Assembly (NCBI GenBank): GCA_015257665.1
Contig: JABZJS010000001.1
Location: 1-64,000 of the forward strand
DNA length: 64,000 bases
Direction of reading: 5' to 3'
Origin: Nanosynbacter sp.
GTDB lineage: Bacteria > Patescibacteriota > Saccharimonadia > Saccharimonadales > Saccharimonadaceae
Both the position numbers and the translations under genes were made by a program. Of this stretch, positions 24,348 through 32,760 are shown piece after piece. Every line of letters begins with the position of its first letter. Position 1 is the stretch's first letter. The notes beneath the pieces were generated by a model. That model was not told where the DNA came from, did not search any database, and saw nothing but the letters and a program-made list of their open reading frames with translations.

Positions 24348-25403
24348 TTGGCTAGCAAGAAATTATCTCGTGAGAAGGTACGGAAGGCTGGGAAAGTCCT
24401 AGTTCATAGTAGCCCAGGTACTATTGAATATGATCAAGCACTTGAGATTGCGCAACAGTGGCGTTTAGCACACGTCTATCCGATCAATACATTCCAAGCT
24501 CGATTACGTCATATAGCAAAGAATATACCAGGATCTATCGTTGCACAGCGATTAAAGCGTATGCCAACGATTATTGATAAGTTAGATAGATATCCAGATA
24601 TGCAACTCTCTACCATGCAAGATATAGGTGGGGTGAGGATAATTGTTCCAACTATTACAGCGGTTTGGGACGTGGTATCGCAATATGAAAATGCCCCACG
24701 TTTTACGCATGAGCTAGAGAGAAAAAGAGACTACATAACAACACCAAAATCGGATGGATATAGAGGCGTTCATTTGGTCTATAAATATAACAATACACTC
24801 GCTCGGACGCAAGAAGCTAAAGACTGTAAAGGATTGCGGGTAGAGGTGCAAATAAGAACACAAGAGCAGCACATTTGGTCTACAGCAGTGGAGACGATAG
24901 GTATGGTCTTGCACGAGCCATTAAAGACGCGTGGTGGTAATGAGGATTGGGAAGAGTTCTTTGCATTGATGTCGTCGGCAGTCGCTATAGTTGAGCAGCA
25001 AAATGTATTGGAGCAGCACAAATATTTGCGACCTGTAGACATATACAGAGCTCTCGCAAAAAAGGCTGCAATAATAAATGCTATAGATATAATGAAAGGT
25101 TATAACCTCGCAGCGAAAGAGATTCAGGATAATCAGAGAAAAAATAGAAGTTACTATCATATCATAGAGCTCAATATAGATCGCAAAGTCGTTACAATTA
25201 GAGCTTTTAGTGAAAAGGAACAAATAGAGGCACTACAAGAGTATAGTCGTCTTGAGCAAGCAACGCAGGGTGATCTAGCAAAGAATGTGGTTCTTGTCTC
25301 TATGAGTGAGCTAAACAAGCTACAAGAAGCATATCCAAACTATTTCTTAAGGATGGAAGCTTTTTTGAGAAGACTTGAGGCTATTATTGACTCAGTAGCC
25401 TAG
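24348..25403 (+). CDS. RelA/SpoT-domain nucleotidyltransferase, stand-alone
   Basis: 351 residues, TTG start at 24348 with AAGGGG 8 nt upstream. The catalytic domain (about 45-190) shows MQDIGGVRIIV (Asp92), DYITTPKSDGYRGVHLVY (128-145) and LRVEVQIRTQEQHIWS with the Glu166 expected of (p)ppGpp synthetases. There is no HD hydrolase domain, and the C-terminal 150 residues are not the TGS/ACT region of RelA. It could be an alarmone synthetase or a toxic/defence type (ToxSAS-like) that modifies nucleotides or tRNA. It is clearly more AT-rich than its neighbours, which suggests transfer. Confidence 0.8.
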   Translation: MASKKLSREKVRKAGKVLVHSSPGTIEYDQALEIAQQWRLAHVYPINTFQARLRHIAKNIPGSIVAQRLKRMPTIIDKLDRYPDMQLSTMQDIGGVRIIVPTITAVWDVVSQYENAPRFTHELERKRDYITTPKSDGYRGVHLVYKYNNTLARTQEAKDCKGLRVEVQIRTQEQHIWSTAVETIGMVLHEPLKTRGGNEDWEEFFALMSSAVAIVEQQNVLEQHKYLRPVDIYRALAKKAAIINAIDIMKGYNLAAKEIQDNQRKNRSYYHIIELNIDRKVVTIRAFSEKEQIEALQEYSRLEQATQGDLAKNVVLVSMSELNKLQEAYPNYFLRMEAFLRRLEAIIDSVA

Positions 25404-25568
25404 ATTAGTTATTATAGCTCTATGACAATTGCTCAATTCAAAAAGAGAATCAAGCAGTCTCTCTCAGATAATAAACCTCTGATGAAACAGTAGGGCTTTT
25501 AAAATTGTTTAATTAAAAGTAAGCTTCGTGCCTATGTATTTCACTGGTGGTTGGTTTCTTGCAGTGAG

Positions 25569-27938
25569 CTAACCCGATACACTTGGTGGCCGTGGTGGAC
25601 TGCTTGGCGTGGCTCGTGGTGATGCATGGTGCGCGGTGCCATTCTGGACGGCGATGGACGTGCCGCGGCTGGGTGCTGTGCCAGGGCGGCGTGGCGGCGG
25701 GGTAGTGGTGCGCGGTGGGGCGCTCATTGCGAGGCCGCCCAGGCCGCTGGCTGAGCCGCTTGGAGGTGGTGGACTACTGCTTGGCGGAGGCGTACCGCTA
25801 CCACCACTCGGGCTTGGTGGCCCACCAGGAGGGGTGTTGCTATCTTTGCTACCTAGCTGCGTGGTGGCAGTATTCTTGGCACGATAACGCCGGATAAGGT
25901 AGAGGATGAGCGCAGCAATGCCAACCAAGAGAGCAAGCAGCGAGATAAGGATGAAGACCCACAGTGGCTTATCTTCGCCAGCGAGGAATTTGTCTAGCGT
26001 GACCTTGCCGATGTGGCGCACCATTGGTGGCTGCTTCTTCTCGTCGGGCTTTTTGTCGGTGCGGCATTCTGACCAAATGGCGTCGGGGTAGGCAGTAGCC
26101 AGCAAGTACCAAGCAGTAGAGGCTACGGAGTAAGCATTCGTCATTTGGTTCGCTTCGTCGACATTAGTGACGTAGGGCCAGGCACCATTAGCTCCCTGAG
26201 ATGGGTACGTTCGCTGGGCGCTAGCAGCAACTTCGTCTTTGTTGCCCGCGACGTTGTAGGCCTGGGTGACACCGAATGTCCCTTCGAACCAGACGGTGGG
26301 GGTGTACGTGCCAGTGAGGTATGGGGTGTAACCCTGAGACCCGGCGCGGCTCATGGCAAAGTTGCGTGTGTAGGCTAGCGAGACCTTGGCTTTGTCGTAC
26401 TCGCCGATTGCGTTGAGGAAAATAGAGCCCCAGCTGGAGGTGTCCAGCGCTTTGGCATGGTCGTCAAGTCCTTGGTCGAAGCGATTCTCGGCTTTATTCC
26501 ACAGTTTCTCCATAATGACTTTGGCCAGGCTGTCGGCCTCTTGGCGGTAGCTGGCGTCGCCGTAGACTTGCGAGGCTCGCTCGTACACATGCCAGAGGTC
26601 GGTATTGTGCTCAGTGGAGTGCCAGGCGATCTCAAACTGCTTGTTGTTGTCATCGTCATTGATATTTGTGCCACCGCGGTAGAGGCCAGCACCGGGGCCG
26701 GATGTGCTTTTCTTAGTCTTGACCCAGGCCAGGGCAGAGCGCACCATGCTGCTAACGCCATTGATATCACCAAACTTCTCTTGGTAGCGGATGAGCGCAT
26801 AGAGAACGAAGGCTACTCCGCCAGTATAATAGCGTGCCTGCTGGTTACTGGGGTCGAGCTGGTGGGCGCTGGAGGGGAAGGCACCACGCGACCGACCGGA
26901 TTTGATCTGGATGGTCTTGAAGCCATTGACGAGCTGGTCTGCCATCGCTTTGTCGCCCGCACCAACCGCCACGAGCAGTGCCAGCGACTGATCGTACATA
27001 AATGAATAGTGCACGCGATGAGTGCCATAGCCATCCTGGCCAGGCGAGAACTCGTACGAGCGGATCAGCCCCGCCAGCTGTGGCTGGAAGTACTCAGCGA
27101 GGATCTTGTTGCTGCGCGTATCCACCAGACGCAGCATCTTGTGACCCTTCTCGGTGCCGGGGAAGCTAAAGGTGCGATTGGTGTTGGCGGCTTGCTTGGC
27201 AACGAGGTAGGTTTGGTCGGTGATGACGTATGATTGGATCTCGACATTTTGGTACTCAGTGACGCGTGGCCAGCTCTCGCCGAGGGGTTGACCGCTACTG
27301 GCATCGTAGAGACGGAAGCGCCACTCACCACCAATACTGCCATCGACTGGTGAGAGGTCGAGTGTCCAGCTGCCATCGCCCTGCACTTGGGCAGGAGTAA
27401 CCTTGCCTTGCTCATACTCGGCGTCGGTAGCGCGGAAGGCCTTGACAACGCGGCTCCCGCCAGTGGGTGCTTTGCCCGAGACTTTGCCACGGTAGTTACT
27501 CGGCACAGATGATGGTGAGGTGACAGAGAGAGGCGTGGGGTTGCCAGTGGCATAGCTGCCACTGTTCTTGAGCTGGAATGAGCCCTTTATCTCGCCAGTG
27601 TAGTCAGTGCCGTACTGCTTGGCGGCGGTGATGGTACTGCCATCGCCAGCGTTGCGGATGGGCTGCATGAGGCCGCGAAGGTTGGCGAGGGCCTTAGCAG
27701 CGCGGGCTTTGTCGGTCGGGGAGCTCAGCGCTGTAGTCTTAAAGCGCATCGTGTTAGGATCGCAGATGTCGGGCTTATTATCTTTTTTGGTGGATGAATT
27801 GGAGCCAGAATTAGTAGCGGGCTCGGCCATTGCCACCTGATGTAGCTGCATAAAGCCAACTCCTAGCGCTACCACTGCTGCCACACCTGCAAACCGAAAA
27901 TGCGTCCAATATCGTCTCACTTCTGCTATACTCCTCAC
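25569..27938 (-). CDS. Surface protein with six-hairpin-glycosidase-like domain
   Basis: 789 residues, GTG start at 27938 (GTG 27920 is an alternative). A signal/anchor segment (about 16-38) is followed by a Ser/Asn-rich linker, beta-rich regions (about 85-260), then an alpha/alpha-barrel-like region (about 290-640) with repeated helices such as YTGGVAFVLYALIRYQEKFG, EIAWHSTEHNTDLWHVYERA and NQMTNAYSVASTAWYLLATA, resembling six-hairpin glycosidases. A second membrane span (about 668-690) and a Pro/Ser-rich basic tail complete it. It is probably exposed outside with the tail in the cytoplasm; activity on glycans is inference. Confidence 0.7.
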   Translation of the reverse strand: MRSIAEVRRYWTHFRFAGVAAVVALGVGFMQLHQVAMAEPATNSGSNSSTKKDNKPDICDPNTMRFKTTALSSPTDKARAAKALANLRGLMQPIRNAGDGSTITAAKQYGTDYTGEIKGSFQLKNSGSYATGNPTPLSVTSPSSVPSNYRGKVSGKAPTGGSRVVKAFRATDAEYEQGKVTPAQVQGDGSWTLDLSPVDGSIGGEWRFRLYDASSGQPLGESWPRVTEYQNVEIQSYVITDQTYLVAKQAANTNRTFSFPGTEKGHKMLRLVDTRSNKILAEYFQPQLAGLIRSYEFSPGQDGYGTHRVHYSFMYDQSLALLVAVGAGDKAMADQLVNGFKTIQIKSGRSRGAFPSSAHQLDPSNQQARYYTGGVAFVLYALIRYQEKFGDINGVSSMVRSALAWVKTKKSTSGPGAGLYRGGTNINDDDNNKQFEIAWHSTEHNTDLWHVYERASQVYGDASYRQEADSLAKVIMEKLWNKAENRFDQGLDDHAKALDTSSWGSIFLNAIGEYDKAKVSLAYTRNFAMSRAGSQGYTPYLTGTYTPTVWFEGTFGVTQAYNVAGNKDEVAASAQRTYPSQGANGAWPYVTNVDEANQMTNAYSVASTAWYLLATAYPDAIWSECRTDKKPDEKKQPPMVRHIGKVTLDKFLAGEDKPLWVFILISLLALLVGIAALILYLIRRYRAKNTATTQLGSKDSNTPPGGPPSPSGGSGTPPPSSSPPPPSGSASGLGGLAMSAPPRTTTPPPRRPGTAPSRGTSIAVQNGTAHHASPRATPSSPPRPPSVSG

Positions 27939-28192
27939 CTCGCCGATTAGCCGTTGGGTATTGCCTGTGAGTATAGCATAACCATTTGCAATATCACAGC
28001 ATAAGCGGTATAGCTTAAACAGATATTAACAGGGGTGGAAGGAAGTGATTGGCGGGGATATTTGATGGTGTACGAGAGCGATTTGGTGAGTAGTCTGAAC
28101 TATGCTCAATCAAGAGAACATGACAGGCTGTGGTAAGCTGAGAGATTCAGATGTTGTCAAACGGATCGGCGATTTTTGAGCGATGCTCGCGT

Positions 28193-28221
28193 TTGACATT
28201 CCTCGCCGCATGGCGCACAAT
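28193..28221 (+). promoter_or_regulatory. Promoter of the DUF2207 gene
   Basis: TTGACA 28193-28198, 17-nt spacer, CACAAT 28216-28221; the ATG at 28228 lies 6 nt after the -10, so it coincides with the expected transcription start. Confidence 0.65.
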
Positions 28222-28227
28222 CGATGT

Positions 28228-30075
28228 ATGAGAATGACATGCGTTATATCTGCAATTGGTGTCTGCTTGGTGCTGCTGGGCACCGCGCTCGGGGCAGTGC
28301 CAATGCAGGCCGATACGTCGGTACGAGCCTATTCATCATCGAGCAGTAGTAAAGATAATTTCACCATTACCAAATATGCGGTCGATATGGAGCTCGGGCG
28401 CGACAGCGAGCAGCGCTCCACCCTCAAGACCAAGCTCACCATTACAGCAAACTTCCCACCAGAGCAGAACCACGGCCTCGCGCCAGAGTTCGTTACGCAG
28501 TACAAGGGCCACCACACGAGCTTTGCGCTTGGCTCGGTGCAGGATGAGCATGGTAATGATTATGAATATAGTTGGTCGGGCGATACCCTGCGCATTGGCA
28601 ACAAAGATACGTACGTCTCGGGCAGTAAGACATATGTCATTACCTACACCCAGCGCGATGTGACGTGGAACTATGGCGACACACAGAAAAATGAATTCTA
28701 CTGGGATGTGATTGGCACATCGTGGCGCGTGCCCATTAGTAATGCCACCGCCACGCTCAAGCTGAGCCCCGAGCTTGCCGCCATCAGCCGGACGACGCCG
28801 CAATGCTACACTGGCAAGCAGGGGAGCCGCACCACCTGCACCGTCACATCACCGAGCGTCGACACCATAACTGCCTCGGTGGGTTACCTTGCGCCATATG
28901 CTGGCATGACGCTAGCAGTGGGCTTCCCGCAGGGGACCTTTGCGGAATATAAAAAGACGCCGGGGGAGGTGTTTCAAGAGCGGCTGGAGGCGCTTCTCCC
29001 ACTTATATTCTTTGTGAGTATGCTGGTGCTGGGGCTTGCCTCGAGCCTGGTGTATTGGCTCTATCAGCGGACGATTGGCCGGAGCAAGGAGCTGGGGACG
29101 ATTGTGCCAGAATATCTGCCACCCCCGAGCACAAGTGTGACAACAGCGGCAGAGATCGTGCGGCCATTCCGGATGGTGAAGGGCTCAGCTATGGCAGCGC
29201 AGATGATCGACTGGGCGGTGCGGCACTACATTCGTTTGATCGAGGTCAAGCCCAAGACGTTCTTCTCACGGGCGCAGTACGAGCTTGAAGTCGTCAAGGA
29301 TGTCAGCAGCCTCCACCCCGAGGAGCAAGAGATCCTGGGCGATATCTTTGGTCACCTGCCTGCGGTGGGAGAGCGCATCAACCTCAAGACGCTGCGCAAC
29401 AATACCTCCTACGCCTTCCGCCTGAGTGATAATGCCAAGAAGCTCGATAATCTCATCGACCACACATATAAGTTGCGCGACACAAGCCGGAAGGGCACAC
29501 GGGGTTTTCGCATCTTTGCGGGTGTGCTAGGTGCCTTAGTGCTGGTGCTGTGTGCAGCTACGATGTTTGTGCCGTTCCTCAGCGGGCTGCAATTCCTCTT
29601 CTTCCCAGGGGTCTTTATTGTGATTATCATTGGCAAGCTAGGCTTTGCTAAGCCACTGTCGGACAAAGGGCTGGCATTGCGCCGCTACCTACTGGGGCTC
29701 AAGATGTATATCCGCTACGCCGAGGCCGACCGTCTACATTTACTGCAGAGCCCTGAGACCGCCGAAAAAGTTGATATTGGTGACCACGCTCAGCTTGTCA
29801 AACTCTACGAGCGGGTCTTGCCCTATGCTGTGCTCTTTGGCCAAGAGAAGCAGTGGAGCCAGCAGCTGGGGCAGTACTATGAGGAAGTAGGCACGCAGCC
29901 CGATTGGTATACTGGCCAAAGTGCCTTCAATGCAGCAATGTTTGTCTCGAGTATGAGTAGCCTGTCGAGCTCTACCTCTGTGGGCTCGAGCGACTTCTCG
30001 TCGTCGAGTGGAGGCTCGACTGGTGGTGGCTTCTCTGGCGGCGGCGGAGGCGGCGGAGGTGGCGGCGGGTGGTAA
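28228..30075 (+). CDS. DUF2207-family membrane protein
   Basis: 615 residues from ATG 28228; upstream in-frame ATG 28183 lies before the promoter and is rejected. A signal peptide (MRMTCVISAIGVCLVLLG, cleavage near QA/DT) leads to an outside domain with FTITKYAVDMELGRD and a later NEFYWDVIGTSWRVPI, the DUF2207 signature. Membrane spans follow at about 255-280 and a pair near 425-480. The end is Ser-rich, then a glycine run ending GGGGW, also typical of the family. Function unknown; often near envelope genes. It is divergent from the preceding surface protein. Confidence 0.85.
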   Translation: MRMTCVISAIGVCLVLLGTALGAVPMQADTSVRAYSSSSSSKDNFTITKYAVDMELGRDSEQRSTLKTKLTITANFPPEQNHGLAPEFVTQYKGHHTSFALGSVQDEHGNDYEYSWSGDTLRIGNKDTYVSGSKTYVITYTQRDVTWNYGDTQKNEFYWDVIGTSWRVPISNATATLKLSPELAAISRTTPQCYTGKQGSRTTCTVTSPSVDTITASVGYLAPYAGMTLAVGFPQGTFAEYKKTPGEVFQERLEALLPLIFFVSMLVLGLASSLVYWLYQRTIGRSKELGTIVPEYLPPPSTSVTTAAEIVRPFRMVKGSAMAAQMIDWAVRHYIRLIEVKPKTFFSRAQYELEVVKDVSSLHPEEQEILGDIFGHLPAVGERINLKTLRNNTSYAFRLSDNAKKLDNLIDHTYKLRDTSRKGTRGFRIFAGVLGALVLVLCAATMFVPFLSGLQFLFFPGVFIVIIIGKLGFAKPLSDKGLALRRYLLGLKMYIRYAEADRLHLLQSPETAEKVDIGDHAQLVKLYERVLPYAVLFGQEKQWSQQLGQYYEEVGTQPDWYTGQSAFNAAMFVSSMSSLSSSTSVGSSDFSSSSGGSTGGGFSGGGGGGGGGGGW

Positions 30076-30128
30076 AGCCTCCTGCTTTGCTTGCTTCAGT
30101 GCGCATCTATTGTTCAGTCTTTCTTCTG

Positions 30129-30171
30129 CAAAAAACAAAGAAGCGGCCATTCTCTCGTCGTGGTCGCTTCT
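30129..30171 (-). terminator. Terminator of the small 3-TM gene
   Basis: AGAAGCGGCC (30139-30148) pairs with 30162-30171 with one wobble; on the minus strand it is followed by TTGTTTTTT. Confidence 0.6.
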
Positions 30172-30313
30172 GAGTGTAAGAACGAAAATAGATCGGCCAC
30201 GAACATAGCCCACCAACCATGCTCAAATTGAACCCGGATGTATCTCAACCCGAGAGTACACTTAAGGCACTACGATCAGATTGAGACATGGTTTAGTGAG
30301 CTATGTTGATGGG

Positions 30314-30628
30314 CTATTTGCCCTGACTGTGACGCTTCTTGCGCCATCTTCTGATATCCCAGAGTGTCCACATAAGGTGGAAGCTACAGAGGCCTCCGAC
30401 TATGACTGTCGTAATGAGAGTCATCTCAAGCGGCTGCAGTATGTCAATGCTCTCATGGCACCATAGAATGACGCCTGAGACAATTGTCACAGCAAGACTC
30501 AGAAACATATAGCATCTGAGTGCTTTATGCCACCTGTGTTCTTCCATGACTCTGCTAGCAGCTAGCAAAATAGAGCAGGACACTATTGCTCCGATTATAA
30601 TAATCAAAGACCACATCTCTGGTTTCAT
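30314..30628 (-). CDS. Small integral membrane protein (104 aa), unknown
   Basis: The start is ATG 30628 (MKPEMWSLIII), 7 nt after AAGGAGG. Three hydrophobic segments (about residues 5-25, 38-58, 68-90) and a basic C-terminus (DIRRWRKKRHSQGK) predict a three-pass inner-membrane protein. It has its own promoter (30710-30738), a folded leader and a terminator, so it is monocistronic. No family recognised. Confidence 0.7.
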   Translation of the reverse strand: MKPEMWSLIIIIGAIVSCSILLAASRVMEEHRWHKALRCYMFLSLAVTIVSGVILWCHESIDILQPLEMTLITTVIVGGLCSFHLMWTLWDIRRWRKKRHSQGK

Positions 30629-30703
30629 CTTTCTCACCTCCTTCCGTAAGGTGAGCTCAAAGCCAGGAGCGACTTTTTGCTCCAAGACAGACTTTGAGCA
30701 AAA
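30629..30703 (-). promoter_or_regulatory. Folded 5' leader with possible ribosome-site occlusion
   Basis: On the minus strand GCTCAAAG (30699-30692) pairs with CTTTGAGC (30662-30655), enclosing a GGAGC/GCTCC stem (30683-30679 with 30670-30666). Just downstream CTCACC can pair with GGTGAG across the AAGGAGG ribosome site; the two foldings share a base, so they may be alternatives. Confidence 0.45.
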
Positions 30704-30709
30704 AGTTAA

Positions 30710-30738
30710 TATATATCAATATATGAACCCTGTGTCAA
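30710..30738 (-). promoter_or_regulatory. Promoter of the small 3-TM gene
   Basis: On the minus strand TTGACA (30738-30733), exactly 17 nt, TATATA (30715-30710). Confidence 0.65.
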
Positions 30739-30887
30739 ATTTTGCCAGCTCGAGTCCCAAAATCTCACTGTCAACAATCGTGCGTGGCTTTTAGATACAA
30801 ACTGGCGTGATCACTATTTTTTATTTCCGGCTTGGTGCTTTGTGGCGAACTTGGTATACTTGGTACAAGACATAAGGAACGAACATC

Positions 30888-31721
30888 ATGGATTGGCTTC
30901 ATATTATTATTCTTGGCATTGTCGAGGGAATTACTGAGTTTTTGCCCATCTCGAGTACGGGCCACTTGATGCTGGCAGAGAAGTTGCTAGGCTACTCGGT
31001 GAGTGACCCGGGGCTTGTCGCCTTTACGGCGGTAGTGCAGATTGGGGCGATTGCTGCGGCGATTGTTTATTTCTGGCAGGACATTTGGCGCATTGCCTCG
31101 GCGTGGTGTGCTGGCGTGGTGAACCCGCGGGCGCGGACGTTTCACTACCGAATGGGGTGGTATATCATCATTGGTTCGCTGCCGATTGCAGTGGTTGGTT
31201 TACTTCTTAAGGATACGATTGAGACAGTACTGCGTGGCCTGTGGTTTGTCGCGGCTGGGCTGATGATTTGGAGTGTTGTACTGTTTTTGGCCGACCGCCG
31301 AGGACGTGAGACACGCCATGAGCGCAACCTCACCTGGCGCGATGCTATGGCAATGGGCCTGATGCAGTGTTTGTCACTCATCCCGGGGGTGTCGCGTTCG
31401 GGGGCGACGATTGCCTCGGGATTGTTCCGCGATATCGACCGCACGACTGCCACACGGATGAGCTTCTTCCTGGGGATTCCGGCATTGATGGCAGCTGGTG
31501 GGTTGGAGGCCATCACACAGTCGCACCAGATTGGCCGCTTGATTGGTTGGCCACAGATGATACTGGGGATTATCATATCCTTTGTGGTGGGATATGTGGC
31601 AATCTCGTGGCTACTGCGCTTTGTTTCGAGCAATTCATTTGATAAGTTTGTCGGCTATCGCTTGGCGCTTGGCACGTTGCTCATCATCCTACTCGCGGTA
31701 GGCGCGTTAGCACCAGTGTAA
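30888..31721 (+). CDS. uppP: Undecaprenyl-diphosphatase (BacA type)
   Basis: 277 residues, about eight membrane segments. The two catalytic signatures are VEGITEFLPISSTGHL (residues 12-27) and PGVSRSGATIASGL (about 167-180). It removes a phosphate from undecaprenyl diphosphate so that the carrier made by UppS can be reused in wall synthesis. AAGGAAC precedes ATG 30888. Confidence 0.95.
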   Translation: MDWLHIIILGIVEGITEFLPISSTGHLMLAEKLLGYSVSDPGLVAFTAVVQIGAIAAAIVYFWQDIWRIASAWCAGVVNPRARTFHYRMGWYIIIGSLPIAVVGLLLKDTIETVLRGLWFVAAGLMIWSVVLFLADRRGRETRHERNLTWRDAMAMGLMQCLSLIPGVSRSGATIASGLFRDIDRTTATRMSFFLGIPALMAAGGLEAITQSHQIGRLIGWPQMILGIIISFVVGYVAISWLLRFVSSNSFDKFVGYRLALGTLLIILLAVGALAPV

Positions 31722-31918
31722 TTTCTCCGTAGCTTGTTTTTATATTTATCTCACATCCTATTGAGCGGGGAGTGACAGTTTACACGCAAGAATATTTTTT
31801 CGACCCAGCCTTGTTCTGAAGCGTGAGAAAAAACTCCACGATCGTTGTCCACCTAGTTTGCTCTCACTAGGTGATTGCGGTATAATTGCTATTAACATTA
31901 GCAGCTTATGGAGGCGCA

Positions 31919-32758
31919 ATGATCGAAATAAAAAATATTACAAAAGTCTACGGCAAGAAGAAAAACACCTTCACCGCTCTCAAGGACGTAAGTCTTGCAA
32001 TCGAGGAGGGGTCGAGCGTGGCAGTGCTAGGCAAGTCGGGCTCGGGCAAGTCCACGTTGATGCATGCCATAGCTGGCCTGGATAAGCCGCAGCAGGGCGA
32101 GGTGATCATTAACGGTGAGGATATCTTGCGGCTCAAGCGCAAGGCGACCGACCGCTTTCGAGCGCGGACGATGGGCTTCATCTTCCAGAGTTTCTTTGTG
32201 GAGGGTGGCGAGAGCTGCTATGACAATGTGAGTCTGTCGCTCGAGACCGCAGGTGTGCCGCGCAGTAAGCGCAAGCGGCGTATCGTAGCGGCGCTCGAGG
32301 CAGTTGGCCTGGAGGATAAGATCAAAGCGCGGGCTAAAGACCTTAGTGGTGGGCAAAAGCAGCGCTTGGCGATCGCTCGGGCAATTGCTGCTGAGCCGCA
32401 GATTCTCTTTGCCGACGAGCCAACAGGCAACCTCGACTCAGCAACTTCTGCAGTGGTGGAAGACCTGCTCTTTCGTTATGTCAAGGAGCATGGTGCCACG
32501 CTCATCATCGTCACACACGACGAGGATCTAGCGCAGCGCTGCCAGCGTATTATTCGTATCAAAGATGGTGTGATTGATCACGACAGCGCTACAGATAAAA
32601 CGGTAGCTTCTCCCAAGGCTAAAAAAGCGCCAACTCGTCGCTCAGCCAAAGCCACAGCAACTACCACGCAGCCTAAGAAAACGGCGAAAAAAGCCGCAAG
32701 TGCTACTGCAAAAGCCAAATCTACAACCACCAAGCCAACAACAAGGAGGGCAGACTAA
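31919..32758 (+). CDS. ABC transporter ATP-binding protein (LolD/MacB type) with basic tail
   Basis: 279 residues from ATG 31919, six bases after GGAGG. Walker A GKSGSGKST (38-46), signature LSGGQKQ (142-148), Walker B LFADEP (163-168) and the switch His200 are all intact. Residues about 225-279 form a lysine/alanine/threonine-rich tail (KKAPTRRSAKATATTTQPKK), unlike normal members of the family. It is followed two bases later by its permease. The pair fits LolCDE/MacB-like exporters that act on lipoproteins or peptides. Confidence 0.93.
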   Translation: MIEIKNITKVYGKKKNTFTALKDVSLAIEEGSSVAVLGKSGSGKSTLMHAIAGLDKPQQGEVIINGEDILRLKRKATDRFRARTMGFIFQSFFVEGGESCYDNVSLSLETAGVPRSKRKRRIVAALEAVGLEDKIKARAKDLSGGQKQRLAIARAIAAEPQILFADEPTGNLDSATSAVVEDLLFRYVKEHGATLIIVTHDEDLAQRCQRIIRIKDGVIDHDSATDKTVASPKAKKAPTRRSAKATATTTQPKKTAKKAASATAKAKSTTTKPTTRRAD

Positions 32759-32760
32759 CC

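Noticed and set aside
30741..30770. T-arm-like sequence of a tRNA
   Set aside because: A GCTCGAGTCCC string occurs, but no acceptor, D or anticodon arm can be drawn around it.
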